Notes under the pieces: model-generated
The model's input: only the letters and a program-made list of their open reading frames with translations
Databases searched by the model: none
What the model was told of the DNA's origin: nothing
Translations under genes and position numbers: made by a program
Part shown: positions 16,347 to 25,560 of the stretch, piece after piece
Layout: every line of letters starts with the position of its first letter
How positions within the stretch are numbered: position 1 is the first letter of the stretch
NCBI GenBank assembly: GCA_028280445.1
Contig: JANQLU010000076.1
Span: 1-38,319 of the forward strand
Direction: 5' to 3'
Origin: Pirellulaceae bacterium
GTDB lineage: Bacteria > Planctomycetota > Planctomycetia > Pirellulales > Pirellulaceae
Length of the DNA: 38,319 bases

Positions 16347-17240
16347 TTAACGGTCGATTTCAACATATTCGCCGCCGAATCGGGTTGCCAACGCGCGGAA
16401 GACAACGGGATCGATGGTGTGGTGAATGAAATGAACGGAACAATCGCCGTTGACAAAATTGGCGCCGGTCGGATGGTAGCTGCGGAAATCTTCAAAATGT
16501 CCGTGGTCATCGTTCGGCGCGTGATCGGCGATTCCGACAATTCGTGACATGGGATGTGCAATTCCCGGTACGATGCCGACCCACGTCACGGCACCGAGGT
16601 CACTGACGCGCTCGCCGACGATAATCGTATTGCTCAAACCGTCTTTTAAACTCTTGAACGCAACTTTACTTTGGTAAAAGAAAGTCCCATCACCAGCGCC
16701 TGGATTGTCTTCGATTTCAAACGTTCCAAAGACACCTGAATAATTGCATCGCGAGACAAAAACGTCTTCGTCATGTTCGTGGGGATCTTCGTGCGGCCCA
16801 ACGAGGTGGTCATGTCCGTCATTGATGTAGCTGATATCGACGATGGCCGGTTCGGGATCTGAAGGACAGAGGAACGTGGGAATTCGCGCTTGGCGCAGGT
16901 CTTCGTGATAATGGTCGTCAACCGGAATATTGAAATTGATTTGTTCGTGAACACTTACTTTTTCCATAAACGGGAGTATCTGTGCTGACCATGCCCAACC
17001 AGGCTCACCTTCCGGCTCATCGCCAATCCAGCCAGCTGGCAGTCGGCGATTGCTGTCGTGATACATGTGCAGCGCCAAACCAATTTGCTTCATATTGTTT
17101 GAACACTGAACACGTCGTGCAGCCTCACGAACTGCCTGAACAGCGGGGATCAACAAGGCGATCAAAATTCCAATGACTGCGATCACAACCAGTAATTCAA
17201 CGAGCGTAAATCCGCGACGATAATTTTTTATTGAATTCAT
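16347..17240 (-). CDS. DUF1559 domain-containing pseudopilin-like protein
   Basis: This 297-residue protein has a type IV prepilin leader: NYRRG|FTLVELLVVIAVIGILIALL, with processing expected after Gly10, then the planctomycete extension PAVQAVREAARRVQCSNNMKQIGLALHMYHD. The C-terminal DUF1559 domain shows the conserved LKDGLSNTIIVGERV segment and the H-X9-DG-like end (HPTGANFVNGDCSVHFI). Planctomycetes carry dozens of paralogues of unknown role, assumed to sit at the cytoplasmic membrane or in a pseudopilus. The chosen ATG at 17240 is the one that begins the leader; the frame extends further upstream without sense. It has a His/Asp-rich loop near residue 140-155 (HDHLVGPHEDPHEHDED), which may bind metal. 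It follows the Cys/His-rich gene on the same strand. Confidence 0.92.
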   Translation of the reverse strand: MNSIKNYRRGFTLVELLVVIAVIGILIALLIPAVQAVREAARRVQCSNNMKQIGLALHMYHDSNRRLPAGWIGDEPEGEPGWAWSAQILPFMEKVSVHEQINFNIPVDDHYHEDLRQARIPTFLCPSDPEPAIVDISYINDGHDHLVGPHEDPHEHDEDVFVSRCNYSGVFGTFEIEDNPGAGDGTFFYQSKVAFKSLKDGLSNTIIVGERVSDLGAVTWVGIVPGIAHPMSRIVGIADHAPNDDHGHFEDFRSYHPTGANFVNGDCSVHFIHHTIDPVVFRALATRFGGEYVEIDR

Positions 17241-17419
17241 TTTTGACTTTCCGTTTTGTTGATTGTTCGGTAGGACATCTGTTGCCAAAGACAAACAGAT
17301 GAAATCTGGAGCATGCTGCAACTGAAGTCGATGGTGATCAACCACGATTCACCGAGAGATCACTTCAGCGAAAACACCAAGTCAAAACCTGACATTGCGC
17401 AGAGCGATGCAGCGAGAAT

Positions 17420-17803
17420 CTAAATAGAAAGAGGCGGGCCACGGACCGGATGAACATATTCAAACTCATCCGAAACGCAATCAAATGCAAAAATGAATGG
17501 TCCCAATGCCAACGATTGCACCAGTGGCAAATCGCAGTCAGCTTGGGATTCGAAACTTTGGTTGAAAAACTCGCAAATCGAACAATGTTGCGAGTCACTG
17601 CTGTCGTCCACGTCATCGGATATCGCATCCATCTCGTGATGGGTGTCGCAAGCGCAATCCTGATGAACGCTTTGATGATGAGCCAGACAGCCACAGTCGG
17701 AATGAACACCGACGACTTGGTGAAGAACAACACTACCGGTAGAAAGCACTACAAAATATGCAGCAAACAGGCTGGCAAACGCTTTGTAGGCAAAATGCTT
17801 CAT
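17420..17803 (-). CDS. small Cys/His-rich exported protein (DUF2946-like)
   Basis: This 127-residue protein has an N-terminal hydrophobic signal or anchor (about 8-30). The middle is rich in Cys, His and Asp, with CGCLAHH, CACDTHH and HCSICEFF motifs. It ends with YVHPVRGPPLSI. The C-x-I-C motif plus a terminal RGPP is typical of small planctomycete proteins encoded beside DUF1559 genes and resembles DUF2946 proteins associated with metal handling. I infer a periplasmic metal-binding role, which is not shown. It is 180 bases upstream of the DUF1559 gene, whose product also carries a His-rich loop, so the two may be co-regulated. The ATG at 17803 is the only one that precedes the signal segment. 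Confidence 0.75.
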   Translation of the reverse strand: MKHFAYKAFASLFAAYFVVLSTGSVVLHQVVGVHSDCGCLAHHQSVHQDCACDTHHEMDAISDDVDDSSDSQHCSICEFFNQSFESQADCDLPLVQSLALGPFIFAFDCVSDEFEYVHPVRGPPLSI

Positions 17804-17993
17804 AGAATTTCTGGTAGATAAAGGTCCGACTCCCCGATGGTATCAGCATAACCCAAAAAGTCAATCCAAATTCACAATCGACTGATTTGCTCGAATAATG
17901 ATATTTACGGGGAGTTTGCCGATTTTGTTTGCCGATTTCTAAAATGCAGCTTCGTACCTGACCTCACCTGGAAACTCAAAAAATAGTAGTCGA

Positions 17994-18893
17994 ATGCGAT
18001 TGATAAAAAGGTTTTGGCGGACCATTCAATATTGGAATGAGATCGACGGCGGTCTGTTAGCCGCGGCGGTATCGTTCTATGCATCACTTTCGATTTTTCC
18101 ACTGATGATGATTTTGCTTGCAGGGTTTGGTTATTTCCTGCGGTTCACTGGGCAAGGCCAGGATCTGCAGTCTCAAGTGCTGAAATATGTTGCCGACCAA
18201 TCCACGCCGAAACTTGCCGATCAGATCAGTACGTTTTTGGGACAGATTGAATCCAGCTCGTTTTTCAATGGACCACTCGGATTGATTTTTCTGCTCATGT
18301 TGGCCATGGCGATGTTTGTCAATTTCGAGCGCGCGTTCGCGAGAATCTGGCGAACGAAAACCGAACCGATTGGTATCTGGAAAAACACTAAACGCATTCT
18401 GCTGCATCGATTTCGAGCGTTCGCCATGCTGCTGGTGGTGGCCATGTTGGTGATTGTCAATTTTCTGTCCAACATGACCATTGATGTGGTCGCACAATTT
18501 GTGGGCGATTTCTATCTGTCACAAGGTTGGTGGCGGGCCGTGCAATCGGGTTCTGCGATTCTGATCAATACCGTTCTGTTTGGCATTATCAATCTCACGC
18601 TGCCTAGCGTTTCGGTACGATGGACCAAAGCGCTGCAAGGCGGGTTGTTTACCGCGATCACTTGGGAAATGGGACGTTACATTTTGGCTTGGATGGTGAT
18701 TAGCGATAAATACAACGCGTTCGGTGTCGTTGGAGTGTTCATGGGGCTGTTGCTCTGGATGTTTTATGCCAGTTCCGCCATCTTGCTAGGCGCCGTGTTT
18801 GTCCGCGTCGCAGATAATAAATCCAAGGACGAATCCAACGAGCAAGCAACTGACCAGACCGAGAACACCGAGGAATCAAAAGTCGATGGCTAG
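17994..18893 (+). CDS. YihY/BrkB (UPF0761) family membrane protein
   Basis: This 299-residue protein has six predicted membrane helices. YihY-family features are clear: an N-terminal amphipathic segment, GGLLAAAVSFYASLSIFPLMMILLA, a middle pair of helices, and the conserved C-terminal segments WTKALQGGLFTAITWEMGRYILAWMV and YNAFGVVGVFMGLLLWMFYASSAILLGA. The family was once called ribonuclease BN by mistake; its role, possibly in envelope transport, is unsettled. The C-terminal tail is hydrophilic and rich in Asp, Glu and Lys. It is transcribed divergently from the Cys/His-rich gene, and its 3' end overlaps the convergent ornithine cyclodeaminase-family gene by 18 bases. Confidence 0.92.
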   Translation: MRLIKRFWRTIQYWNEIDGGLLAAAVSFYASLSIFPLMMILLAGFGYFLRFTGQGQDLQSQVLKYVADQSTPKLADQISTFLGQIESSSFFNGPLGLIFLLMLAMAMFVNFERAFARIWRTKTEPIGIWKNTKRILLHRFRAFAMLLVVAMLVIVNFLSNMTIDVVAQFVGDFYLSQGWWRAVQSGSAILINTVLFGIINLTLPSVSVRWTKALQGGLFTAITWEMGRYILAWMVISDKYNAFGVVGVFMGLLLWMFYASSAILLGAVFVRVADNKSKDESNEQATDQTENTEESKVDG

Positions 18894-19862
18894 CCCCATT
18901 TTGTTTTTCACTGCGTTGTTCATTACGATCTGTGTGGCAAAACTATCCTCAACCGCGTTGCCGACGGATTTAAAAAACGTAATTTCGTCGTCGGCTTGAC
19001 GTCCCATAATTTGACCACGAATAACATTTCCCATTTCACCAACGATCGCTGATTTGTCGATCGCGCCAGCTGCGATCGCTTGATGCAAATCGCCCGCCAT
19101 CAAGGCTGGTTTCAGTTGATCGACAAAAATTTTCGATCGCGCAACGGTTTCAACCGGAATCTCTGCGGCCTCGGGATGATGTGAACCGACCGCAACCAGA
19201 TGTGTTCCCGGTCGAATCGCAGCTGCGGAAAAAACCGGTTTCGATGAATTAGTGACTGTACAGACAATGTCGGCAGATTCCACCGTTGTCTCAGCAATTT
19301 CTCCAACGTCGACTTGACACGGTAACTGTTGGCTCAACTTCTCGCACAGCGCTTCGCATTTTTCGCGGGAGCGCGAATAGATCAAAACTTTTTCAATATC
19401 TCGGATTTGGCAGACTGCCTCGATATGGGTTCGCGCCAGGACCCCCGCTCCAATGATGGCCAGGACTCGGCAATCCTGACGTGCCAAGACATCCGAAGCC
19501 GCGGCGCTGGCGGCGGCAGTTCGAATGGCCGTTAGCGATGTTCCATCGATCAGCGCGAGCGGTTTGCCAGTTTCCGGATCGAGTGCCAATACCGAAGCCA
19601 ATACGGTTGGCAAATCGTGCTCATGATTGTTCTGATAGACCGTTGCAATTTTGATCGAAAGTATTCGTTCGTCAGCCGTTTCAACAAACGAAGGCATGGT
19701 CAGCACCGTTCCCTCGTGCGAGTCGATATCCAAATGCCCACGAGCGGGAACAATCGCTGACCCGTCAGAAATCGCAACAAACGCTTTTTTCATTCCTTCG
19801 ATCGCTTCGGCCATCGGCAAACACGATTGCACTTGCTCGAAATTCAAAATCAACACAGGCAT
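18876..19862 (-). CDS. ornithine cyclodeaminase/mu-crystallin family, probable pyrroline-2-carboxylate reductase
   Basis: This 328-residue cytoplasmic enzyme belongs to the OCD/mu-crystallin family. It has the substrate-side ILSIKIATVYQNN segment with the conserved Lys, the hinge LTAIRTAAASAAASDVLAR, the Rossmann motif IIGAGVLARTH, and the IRPGTHLVAVGSHHPEAAEI segment. Family members include ornithine cyclodeaminase, alanine dehydrogenase and delta1-pyrroline-2-carboxylate reductase. The neighbouring divergent gene looks like cis-3-hydroxy-L-proline dehydratase, whose product tautomerises to delta1-pyrroline-2-carboxylate. Reduction of that compound to L-proline is therefore the best prediction. 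The two genes share a 79-base divergent promoter region. The 3' end overlaps YihY by 18 bases. Confidence 0.85.
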   Translation of the reverse strand: MPVLILNFEQVQSCLPMAEAIEGMKKAFVAISDGSAIVPARGHLDIDSHEGTVLTMPSFVETADERILSIKIATVYQNNHEHDLPTVLASVLALDPETGKPLALIDGTSLTAIRTAAASAAASDVLARQDCRVLAIIGAGVLARTHIEAVCQIRDIEKVLIYSRSREKCEALCEKLSQQLPCQVDVGEIAETTVESADIVCTVTNSSKPVFSAAAIRPGTHLVAVGSHHPEAAEIPVETVARSKIFVDQLKPALMAGDLHQAIAAGAIDKSAIVGEMGNVIRGQIMGRQADDEITFFKSVGNAVEDSFATQIVMNNAVKNKMGLAIDF

Positions 19863-19941
19863 ACCTTGTTTCGTATTTTCAATGACTTGACCATAATATC
19901 GCTTTGATTCCAGGAAACCGAGTACGAGTAATTCACGACAA

Positions 19942-21045
19942 ATGAAAATTAAATGGATCCGGGCTTACCAAGTCGACTTACCGCTACACGAGGGCAGCTA
20001 TAAATGGTCGGGTGGCAAATCGGTCGACGTCTTTGACTCGACGATTGTTTGCATTGAAACCGAATGCGGTTTATTGGGCTATGGCGAAATTTGTCCGCTC
20101 GGACCGTTTTACCTCGCGGCCTACGGCGGTGGTGTGCGAGCCGGAATCCAAGAATTGGGGCCGCATCTAATCGGCATGGACCCAACCAAAATTGGACCGA
20201 TGAACGACCTGATGGACCGGGCTTTGAAGGGCCACCCCTATGTCAAATCGGCGATCGACATCGCCTGTTGGGATCTGTTGGGCAAGGTTTCAAATCAATC
20301 CACTTGCGAACTGCTTGGAGGTCGTTTTGGAGACGATTTCGTTTTGTACCGCGCAATTTCTCAAGGTTCCGCCGATGACATGCAGGCCAATGTCAGCAAA
20401 TATCGTTCGGAAGGTTATTCGCGGTTTCAACTCAAAGTTGGCGGTGATCCGCTGGAAGATATCGACCGCATCAAAGCGGTTTCGGAAATCCTCCAGCGAG
20501 GTGACCGATTGGTCGCCGATGCCAACACCGGCTGGTTGATGCACGACGCCGCGCGGGTGGTGCGAGGTGTTCGAGACGTCGACGTTTATATCGAACAACC
20601 CTGTTTGTCTTACGAAGAATGTCTGTCGATTCGACGTCGAACGGACCACGCATTTGTCATGGACGAGTGCATTGATGGAGTCGCCGCGTTGTTACGTGCC
20701 CATTCCGACCGAGGAGCCGATGTCGTCAATATCAAAATCAGTAAGTTTGGTGGGCTGACCAAAGCCAAGCTTGCTCGCGATCTGTGCGTTTCGCTGGGCA
20801 TTGCGATGACGATCGAGGATAGCTGGGGAGGCGATATCACGACCGCTGCGATCGCTTGCTTGGCACACAGCACACCGACCGATTTGCTTTTTACCTCGAC
20901 CGATTTCAATAGCTACGTGACCGTTAGCACGGCCGAGGGTGCACCGCAGCGAGTCAACGGACGCATGTCCGCTTCTCACGAACCCGGCTTGGGAATTACA
21001 CCTCGCATGGATGTGTTAGGAACACCGGTTGTGGAAATTAGTTAA
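19942..21045 (+). CDS. enolase-superfamily dehydratase, probable cis-3-hydroxy-L-proline dehydratase
   Basis: This 367-residue enzyme of the mandelate racemase/muconate-lactonizing group opens with VDLPLHEGSYKWSGGKSVDVFDS. The metal ligands D193 (VADANTG), E218 (YIEQPC) and D241/E242 (MDECID) and the catalytic Lys residues K165 (QLKVGG) and K265 (NIKISKFGG) are all present. The KWSGG capping loop and the LYRAISQ, EDSWGGD and STDFNSYVTVS segments match, from memory, cis-3-hydroxy-L-proline dehydratases. The predicted reaction removes water to give delta2-pyrroline-2-carboxylate. The adjacent divergent reductase supports this. A 4-hydroxyproline-betaine epimerase or another racemase is the alternative. 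A family C half-repeat begins right after the stop. Confidence 0.88.
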   Translation: MKIKWIRAYQVDLPLHEGSYKWSGGKSVDVFDSTIVCIETECGLLGYGEICPLGPFYLAAYGGGVRAGIQELGPHLIGMDPTKIGPMNDLMDRALKGHPYVKSAIDIACWDLLGKVSNQSTCELLGGRFGDDFVLYRAISQGSADDMQANVSKYRSEGYSRFQLKVGGDPLEDIDRIKAVSEILQRGDRLVADANTGWLMHDAARVVRGVRDVDVYIEQPCLSYEECLSIRRRTDHAFVMDECIDGVAALLRAHSDRGADVVNIKISKFGGLTKAKLARDLCVSLGIAMTIEDSWGGDITTAAIACLAHSTPTDLLFTSTDFNSYVTVSTAEGAPQRVNGRMSASHEPGLGITPRMDVLGTPVVEIS

Positions 21046-21047
21046 TC

Positions 21048-21315
21048 GTAGGGCCGGTTCCTACCGGCCGATTCGAACAGCAATCGTAAGCGCGAAGCGC
21101 GATAGGATTTTGCATCAGGAGTTGCAACTCCAGTTGAGCCAACGAATTCCTACAATCGTAAGCGCGAAGCGTGAGCGAGGGACTACAACCACACAGATGT
21201 GCTGTGAAACGTAGTCCCTCACTTACGTTTCGGGTTGTGATTGTTGGAAGTTCAAGTAGGGGCCGGTTCCCACCGGCCAATCATACAAAAAATGGCCGGT
21301 GGGAACCGGCCCTAC
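21048..21315. repeat. cluster of intergenic repeats (families C, B, C)
   Basis: The whole gap between the dehydratase and the amidohydrolase is repeat. It holds a short family C hairpin (21048-21069, GTAGGGCCGGTTCCTACC), a family B palindrome (21153-21245) with the GCGTGAGCGAGGGAC core, and a full family C hairpin (21256-21315) with arms of about 22 bases. The last abuts the convergent stop of the amidohydrolase and may help terminate it. Confidence 0.88.
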
Positions 21316-21320
21316 CGACG

Positions 21321-24300
21321 TTATTTAACAATTCGTTTCATGTACTTTTTGTACAGTTCGGTATGCATGTTGTTGTCAACATCAACCGGTTTGCCACCAA
21401 TAAACATGTGGATCACGTTCGACGTTGCTTGTAACGGTGAACGATCGGTGATGATGATATCCGCACGTTTTCCAACCGACAACGAACCGACTTGATGATC
21501 GATGCCAAAGATTTTTGCGGTATTGGACGTCATCGCCTTGAGCGCTTCGGCTTCTGGCAAACCAAAACCGACGGCCAAACCTGCTGAAAATGGCAGGTCA
21601 CGGGCATGCGTGTTGCTGTTTGAATAAAACGCAAACAGCACACCGGCTTTGTGTAGCTTGGCTGGCAGCGAATAAACCGAATCGTACGGATCGTATGCGT
21701 TTCGCACCGAAGCTGTCGTCGACCCAATCAAAATTGGAATGCCCGCTTTGGCAATCTTGTCAGACACTTTCCAGGATTCCGTACCACGATCACGCAAAAT
21801 GACGCGCAAGTCCATTTCTTTGGCAAACTCAATTGCGTCCAAGATTTGAGTCGCGTTGCTGACGCCAATGACTACCGGTTTTTGTTTTTGGACGTACGGT
21901 GCCAATGCTTCGAAATCAGCGTTAAATGGCGGAGCAGGTTTGCTCAACTCCTTGGCGACTTTCTTGACGCGAACGTACTCACGTGCATCAGCAAACATCT
22001 TTTTAACTTGCTCGTAAGGCGACAACTCGGGTTTTGGTTTTTCGGGTTGCTCTTCGGTGCGAGTTCGAGAAAATCCGAATCGGCGACGTCGCGCAGACGA
22101 TGCACCAAGTTCCTTGCTGGGCAAAGTCATTTCGAGTGCCAGTTTGTTGACAAACGTCATCTCATCGAAATTCCAGCCATCCATTTGCGTCACGGCTGAC
22201 TGTCCGGCAATGTATCCACCTTGCGGCATCGTGACGCTACAAGTGATGCCGGTAAATCGCGCAATGCCGATCAGTTTGGAATCCGGCTTGATGGCCGTGC
22301 CGACTTCGAGTGCCGGTTTATATTCACCTTGTTCACCCGCATCGGATAATCCGAGATCACTGACGGCAACCGTATTTCCGCCATCAACCAAACCGGGATA
22401 AACTTGCAGATTCGAACCGTCAACCACTGTCGCTCCTTCGGGAACGGCGAGATCGCCTGCTCCCATGGCAGCAATTTTTCCGTCTTTGATAATCAGCGTG
22501 CCGCGTTCTATCGGTGCGGCAGTGACAGGAAAGATCGCTGCATTTTTGATCGCATAAGTGCCATTGGCACTGATTTTCGGAGTCGACGCCATCACACCTG
22601 TTTTGTCGACCAACGGATAAGGTCCGCCGCGTTCGCCCGGTCGCTCAAAGACAACTTCGCCGTCAATCAACGTCATGAAGCAGCGGGCAAAAGTGTTTAA
22701 CGGATGGCCATTAAAAATCGCGATGTCCGCTTTTTTGCCAACTTCGATCGAACCCACTTTTTTGTCGATCTTCAAAGCGATAGCGGGATTGAGCGTTACC
22801 GTTTTGATCGCCTCCTGGTAACTCATGCCACCCCAGCGGACCATTTTGGCCGCGTCATGATTGAGCCGTCGTACGCGCTCGCCGCTGTCGGAGTTCAAAA
22901 TGGCGACGCCGCCAGCTTTGGCAAACATCGCAGTGTTGTATGGAACGGCGTCGTAAGCTTCGACTTTGTAACCCCAGAAATCAGCAAACGTTGACAGATG
23001 AGCGCCGTTTTTTCCGAATTTCATGATCTCGGGTGCGACTTTAAACGCTTCGAGGCCATGTTCGAGTGTCAAATTTTCGATGCCATAACGCGTAAACGTT
23101 TTTAACAACATCAGGATTTCACCCGAGTTGTAGCAATGGCAGTGAACCAGCAGATCGCCGTCCAGGACTTGCACCAACGCTTCGAGCCTCAAGTCTCGCC
23201 GCGGCGGATAAACCTGGCTTTTCTCGTCTTGTGACAGAGCGTTGTAACGAGCCCAAGTATCCTTGTACTGTCGAGCTTGTTCAAACGCCAGCCGCAAAAC
23301 AGATTCGACTCCCATTCGCGTGTTGGGATATCGATTCTGGTTGCGAATCACATTTTCACCCAACGCGAATTTGATCCCCGGCGCGAATTCTCGGAACAAC
23401 AAATTTTGCGGCTGCGCACCGTATTTCATTTGAATGACAATCCGCTGCCCGCCAATCGTATTGGCGCTACCGTGCAGAACGTTGGCCGTCGTGCAACCAC
23501 CCGCTGCAGCGCGGTACAACGTTAAATCGCTGGACCGCATATTGTCGGCGCAGCGAACCTCGGGTGTTACCGACAATGTTCCTTCGTTGCCCCCGGCCAC
23601 CATGTGGGAATGGCAATCGATGATTCCAGGCATCACCCACGCACCGCTTCCGTCGATGACCGTGTGGCCTTCGGGGAACACATCGATCTTGCCAATTTTC
23701 TTGATCACGCCTTTGGTAATCAAAATCGAAACGTTCGACAGGGTTCCGTTGGCAGCGGTTACGACATTCGTGTTTTTGATCACGACGTTGCCGCCAGTTT
23801 TGGTTTTTGGTTTGCGGCTGGCGTCGGTTTCAATCGGCCAATCGGCAACGATAATTTTTTCTTCGTCTTTTTCCGATTTGCCTTTCGAGTCGCCTGATTC
23901 GGATGATTTTCCGCGTCCTTTTTTGGCCTCGGTTCCTTTCGGCAAACCCTTTCCTTTGCCTTTACCTTTTCCTTTGCCCCGACGGCTCGATTGTCCCTTT
24001 CCTTTTTTCTCGGCTTGATCAAACATTTCGCCGTTGACGACAGTAAATTTGACCTTCGTTTTTTTGTTGAACAGATCGCCATCGGTCAAAACGAGGTTGG
24101 CGATTTTCCCAGATTCGATCGTTCCCAGCTGATTCTCTAGGTTAAACAGCTTTGCCGGGCGGATCGTCAAAGCGGTCAACGCTTCTTTTGCACTCAGCCC
24201 GTTCTCGACCGCCAATCTGAGATCTTCGAAAAATTTCTTAACACTTTCCGAACCGTTGGTTGAGAAGATAATCGGAATTCCGGCCTTGGCCAAAGCTGCT

Positions 24301-25427
24301 GCGTTGTTGACCTCTTGGTGCCATTTCGCCACTCGGTCTTCGAGAATTCCACGAGCCACCGGTATACGTTTGTCAATTTTGTTTTGCGTCGGACGGCTCG
24401 GAGGTCGGTTTCCGAATCCGCGACCGCGTGGCGTACTGGTTTCACCCAACTCGGGTTTTTTGCGGAAATTCAAGCGAACAATCACAGGATTGTTTGTCAT
24501 TTTGAGCTGTTGAATCGCCTGAAAACCTTTGCGAGCGTCGTCAACAATCAGATCCAAGCCGAATTCGTTTGCCAAATTTTGAGCGCGATTGATATCGTCC
24601 ATGTCGTTCGCTGGGAAAACAATCGGCTGTTGCCGTTTCAGATTTTTTCCCAAAGCAGCCATCGCGGGATCCAATGGCGGACGAACCAGTCCGCGTTTGA
24701 CGCGTTGATAAATTTCCCATTTCGTCTGGTAATGTTGTCCATCCAGAAAATTCTGTCGGAGATGAGCAACGGTGCCCATTCTGCTGCTGGGATAACCGCG
24801 ACCACTGGATCGCCATCCGCCGACCATTGCAAAATCGGTTTGCAAAACCCGGTCGCGTAGCGCCGTCGTGTTTGGATTTGCCAAGCTGACAAAGGTACTC
24901 GAACCGTTTAACAACTCGCCGCTCGGCATCACGTGAACCGCTGTGAATCCGAAACGCCGCCAAGCTTTTGCATCGTCATCGCCAATTTTGAGAAAACGCG
25001 CAGAAGAGTAATCAGGATAAATGCCTTTGCGATTCACTTGCCGTGTCGCCGCAACAATTTGAGTCGATAAATCGATATCGCGACGATCTTCACCGGAACC
25101 GGTCTTGCGTCCACCTTCTTCGCCATCAGGAATCCCTTTGTAGGTTCCCGCATCAATCAGCCCGGGATAAATCGTCATCCCGCTACCATCGATCACTTTC
25201 GCGTCGTAAGGAATTTTCACATCGTCGCCGACCGATTCGATCAATCCGTTGCGAATGACGATCGTCCCTTTTTCGATCACCTTGCCAGGTTGAGTCACAA
25301 TTTTCGCGTCTTTGATTGCGTAAACTGCCGTGTCGTTGGCAGCAATTTCTCCGGTGCAAACGGCAAAAAATAGCGCTGCGATGCAAAAATGGATGAAGCC
25401 AATGAAATAGCGTTGATTGATTTTCAT
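21321..25427 (-). CDS. exported giant amidohydrolase with three tandem amidohydrolase units
   Basis: This 1,368-residue exported protein (hydrophobic signal at about 8-26) contains three amidohydrolase-like units. Unit 1 (about 35-515) starts VYAIKDAKIVTQPG, but where the family has HxH it reads YPGLIDAGTY. Unit 2 (about 575-960) has MPGIIDCHSHM, LLVHCHCYN, LEHG and NSDSGE, so the metal site looks complete. Unit 3 (about 975-1368) starts YAIKNAAIFPVTAAP and reads YPGLVDGGNT, again without HxH. A Lys/Gly-rich linker (KGKGKGKGKG) separates units 1 and 2. I infer one active imidazolonepropionase-like or dipeptidase-like centre flanked by two pseudo-enzyme units. The substrate is unknown. ATG 25427 begins the signal peptide. 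The upstream sulfatase gene is 133 bases away on the same strand. Confidence 0.9.
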   Translation of the reverse strand: MKINQRYFIGFIHFCIAALFFAVCTGEIAANDTAVYAIKDAKIVTQPGKVIEKGTIVIRNGLIESVGDDVKIPYDAKVIDGSGMTIYPGLIDAGTYKGIPDGEEGGRKTGSGEDRRDIDLSTQIVAATRQVNRKGIYPDYSSARFLKIGDDDAKAWRRFGFTAVHVMPSGELLNGSSTFVSLANPNTTALRDRVLQTDFAMVGGWRSSGRGYPSSRMGTVAHLRQNFLDGQHYQTKWEIYQRVKRGLVRPPLDPAMAALGKNLKRQQPIVFPANDMDDINRAQNLANEFGLDLIVDDARKGFQAIQQLKMTNNPVIVRLNFRKKPELGETSTPRGRGFGNRPPSRPTQNKIDKRIPVARGILEDRVAKWHQEVNNAAALAKAGIPIIFSTNGSESVKKFFEDLRLAVENGLSAKEALTALTIRPAKLFNLENQLGTIESGKIANLVLTDGDLFNKKTKVKFTVVNGEMFDQAEKKGKGQSSRRGKGKGKGKGKGLPKGTEAKKGRGKSSESGDSKGKSEKDEEKIIVADWPIETDASRKPKTKTGGNVVIKNTNVVTAANGTLSNVSILITKGVIKKIGKIDVFPEGHTVIDGSGAWVMPGIIDCHSHMVAGGNEGTLSVTPEVRCADNMRSSDLTLYRAAAGGCTTANVLHGSANTIGGQRIVIQMKYGAQPQNLLFREFAPGIKFALGENVIRNQNRYPNTRMGVESVLRLAFEQARQYKDTWARYNALSQDEKSQVYPPRRDLRLEALVQVLDGDLLVHCHCYNSGEILMLLKTFTRYGIENLTLEHGLEAFKVAPEIMKFGKNGAHLSTFADFWGYKVEAYDAVPYNTAMFAKAGGVAILNSDSGERVRRLNHDAAKMVRWGGMSYQEAIKTVTLNPAIALKIDKKVGSIEVGKKADIAIFNGHPLNTFARCFMTLIDGEVVFERPGERGGPYPLVDKTGVMASTPKISANGTYAIKNAAIFPVTAAPIERGTLIIKDGKIAAMGAGDLAVPEGATVVDGSNLQVYPGLVDGGNTVAVSDLGLSDAGEQGEYKPALEVGTAIKPDSKLIGIARFTGITCSVTMPQGGYIAGQSAVTQMDGWNFDEMTFVNKLALEMTLPSKELGASSARRRRFGFSRTRTEEQPEKPKPELSPYEQVKKMFADAREYVRVKKVAKELSKPAPPFNADFEALAPYVQKQKPVVIGVSNATQILDAIEFAKEMDLRVILRDRGTESWKVSDKIAKAGIPILIGSTTASVRNAYDPYDSVYSLPAKLHKAGVLFAFYSNSNTHARDLPFSAGLAVGFGLPEAEALKAMTSNTAKIFGIDHQVGSLSVGKRADIIITDRSPLQATSNVIHMFIGGKPVDVDNNMHTELYKKYMKRIVK

Positions 25428-25560
25428 GGTCGATCTCAAGAATAAATGCTGATCATTTTTCGGGCGCATATAAGATCGTCGTTGACGCCGTTTGTGGTGT
25501 CAAGCAAGCGCCACGCATTCCAGTGACGGCGATAAAATTTGCCTCAGTGGCTAAGCGGGG

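Noticed and set aside
19863..19941. Specific promoter boxes in the divergent hydroxyproline region
   Set aside because: A TTGACC is present, but no -10 box at suitable spacing is convincing on either strand.
21038..21280. 80-residue ORF in the gap before the amidohydrolase
   Set aside because: It consists entirely of translated intergenic repeats.
24315..24860. 181-residue plus-strand ORF
   Set aside because: It is antisense to the amidohydrolase, with no start signal or domain; the opposite strand is clearly coding.
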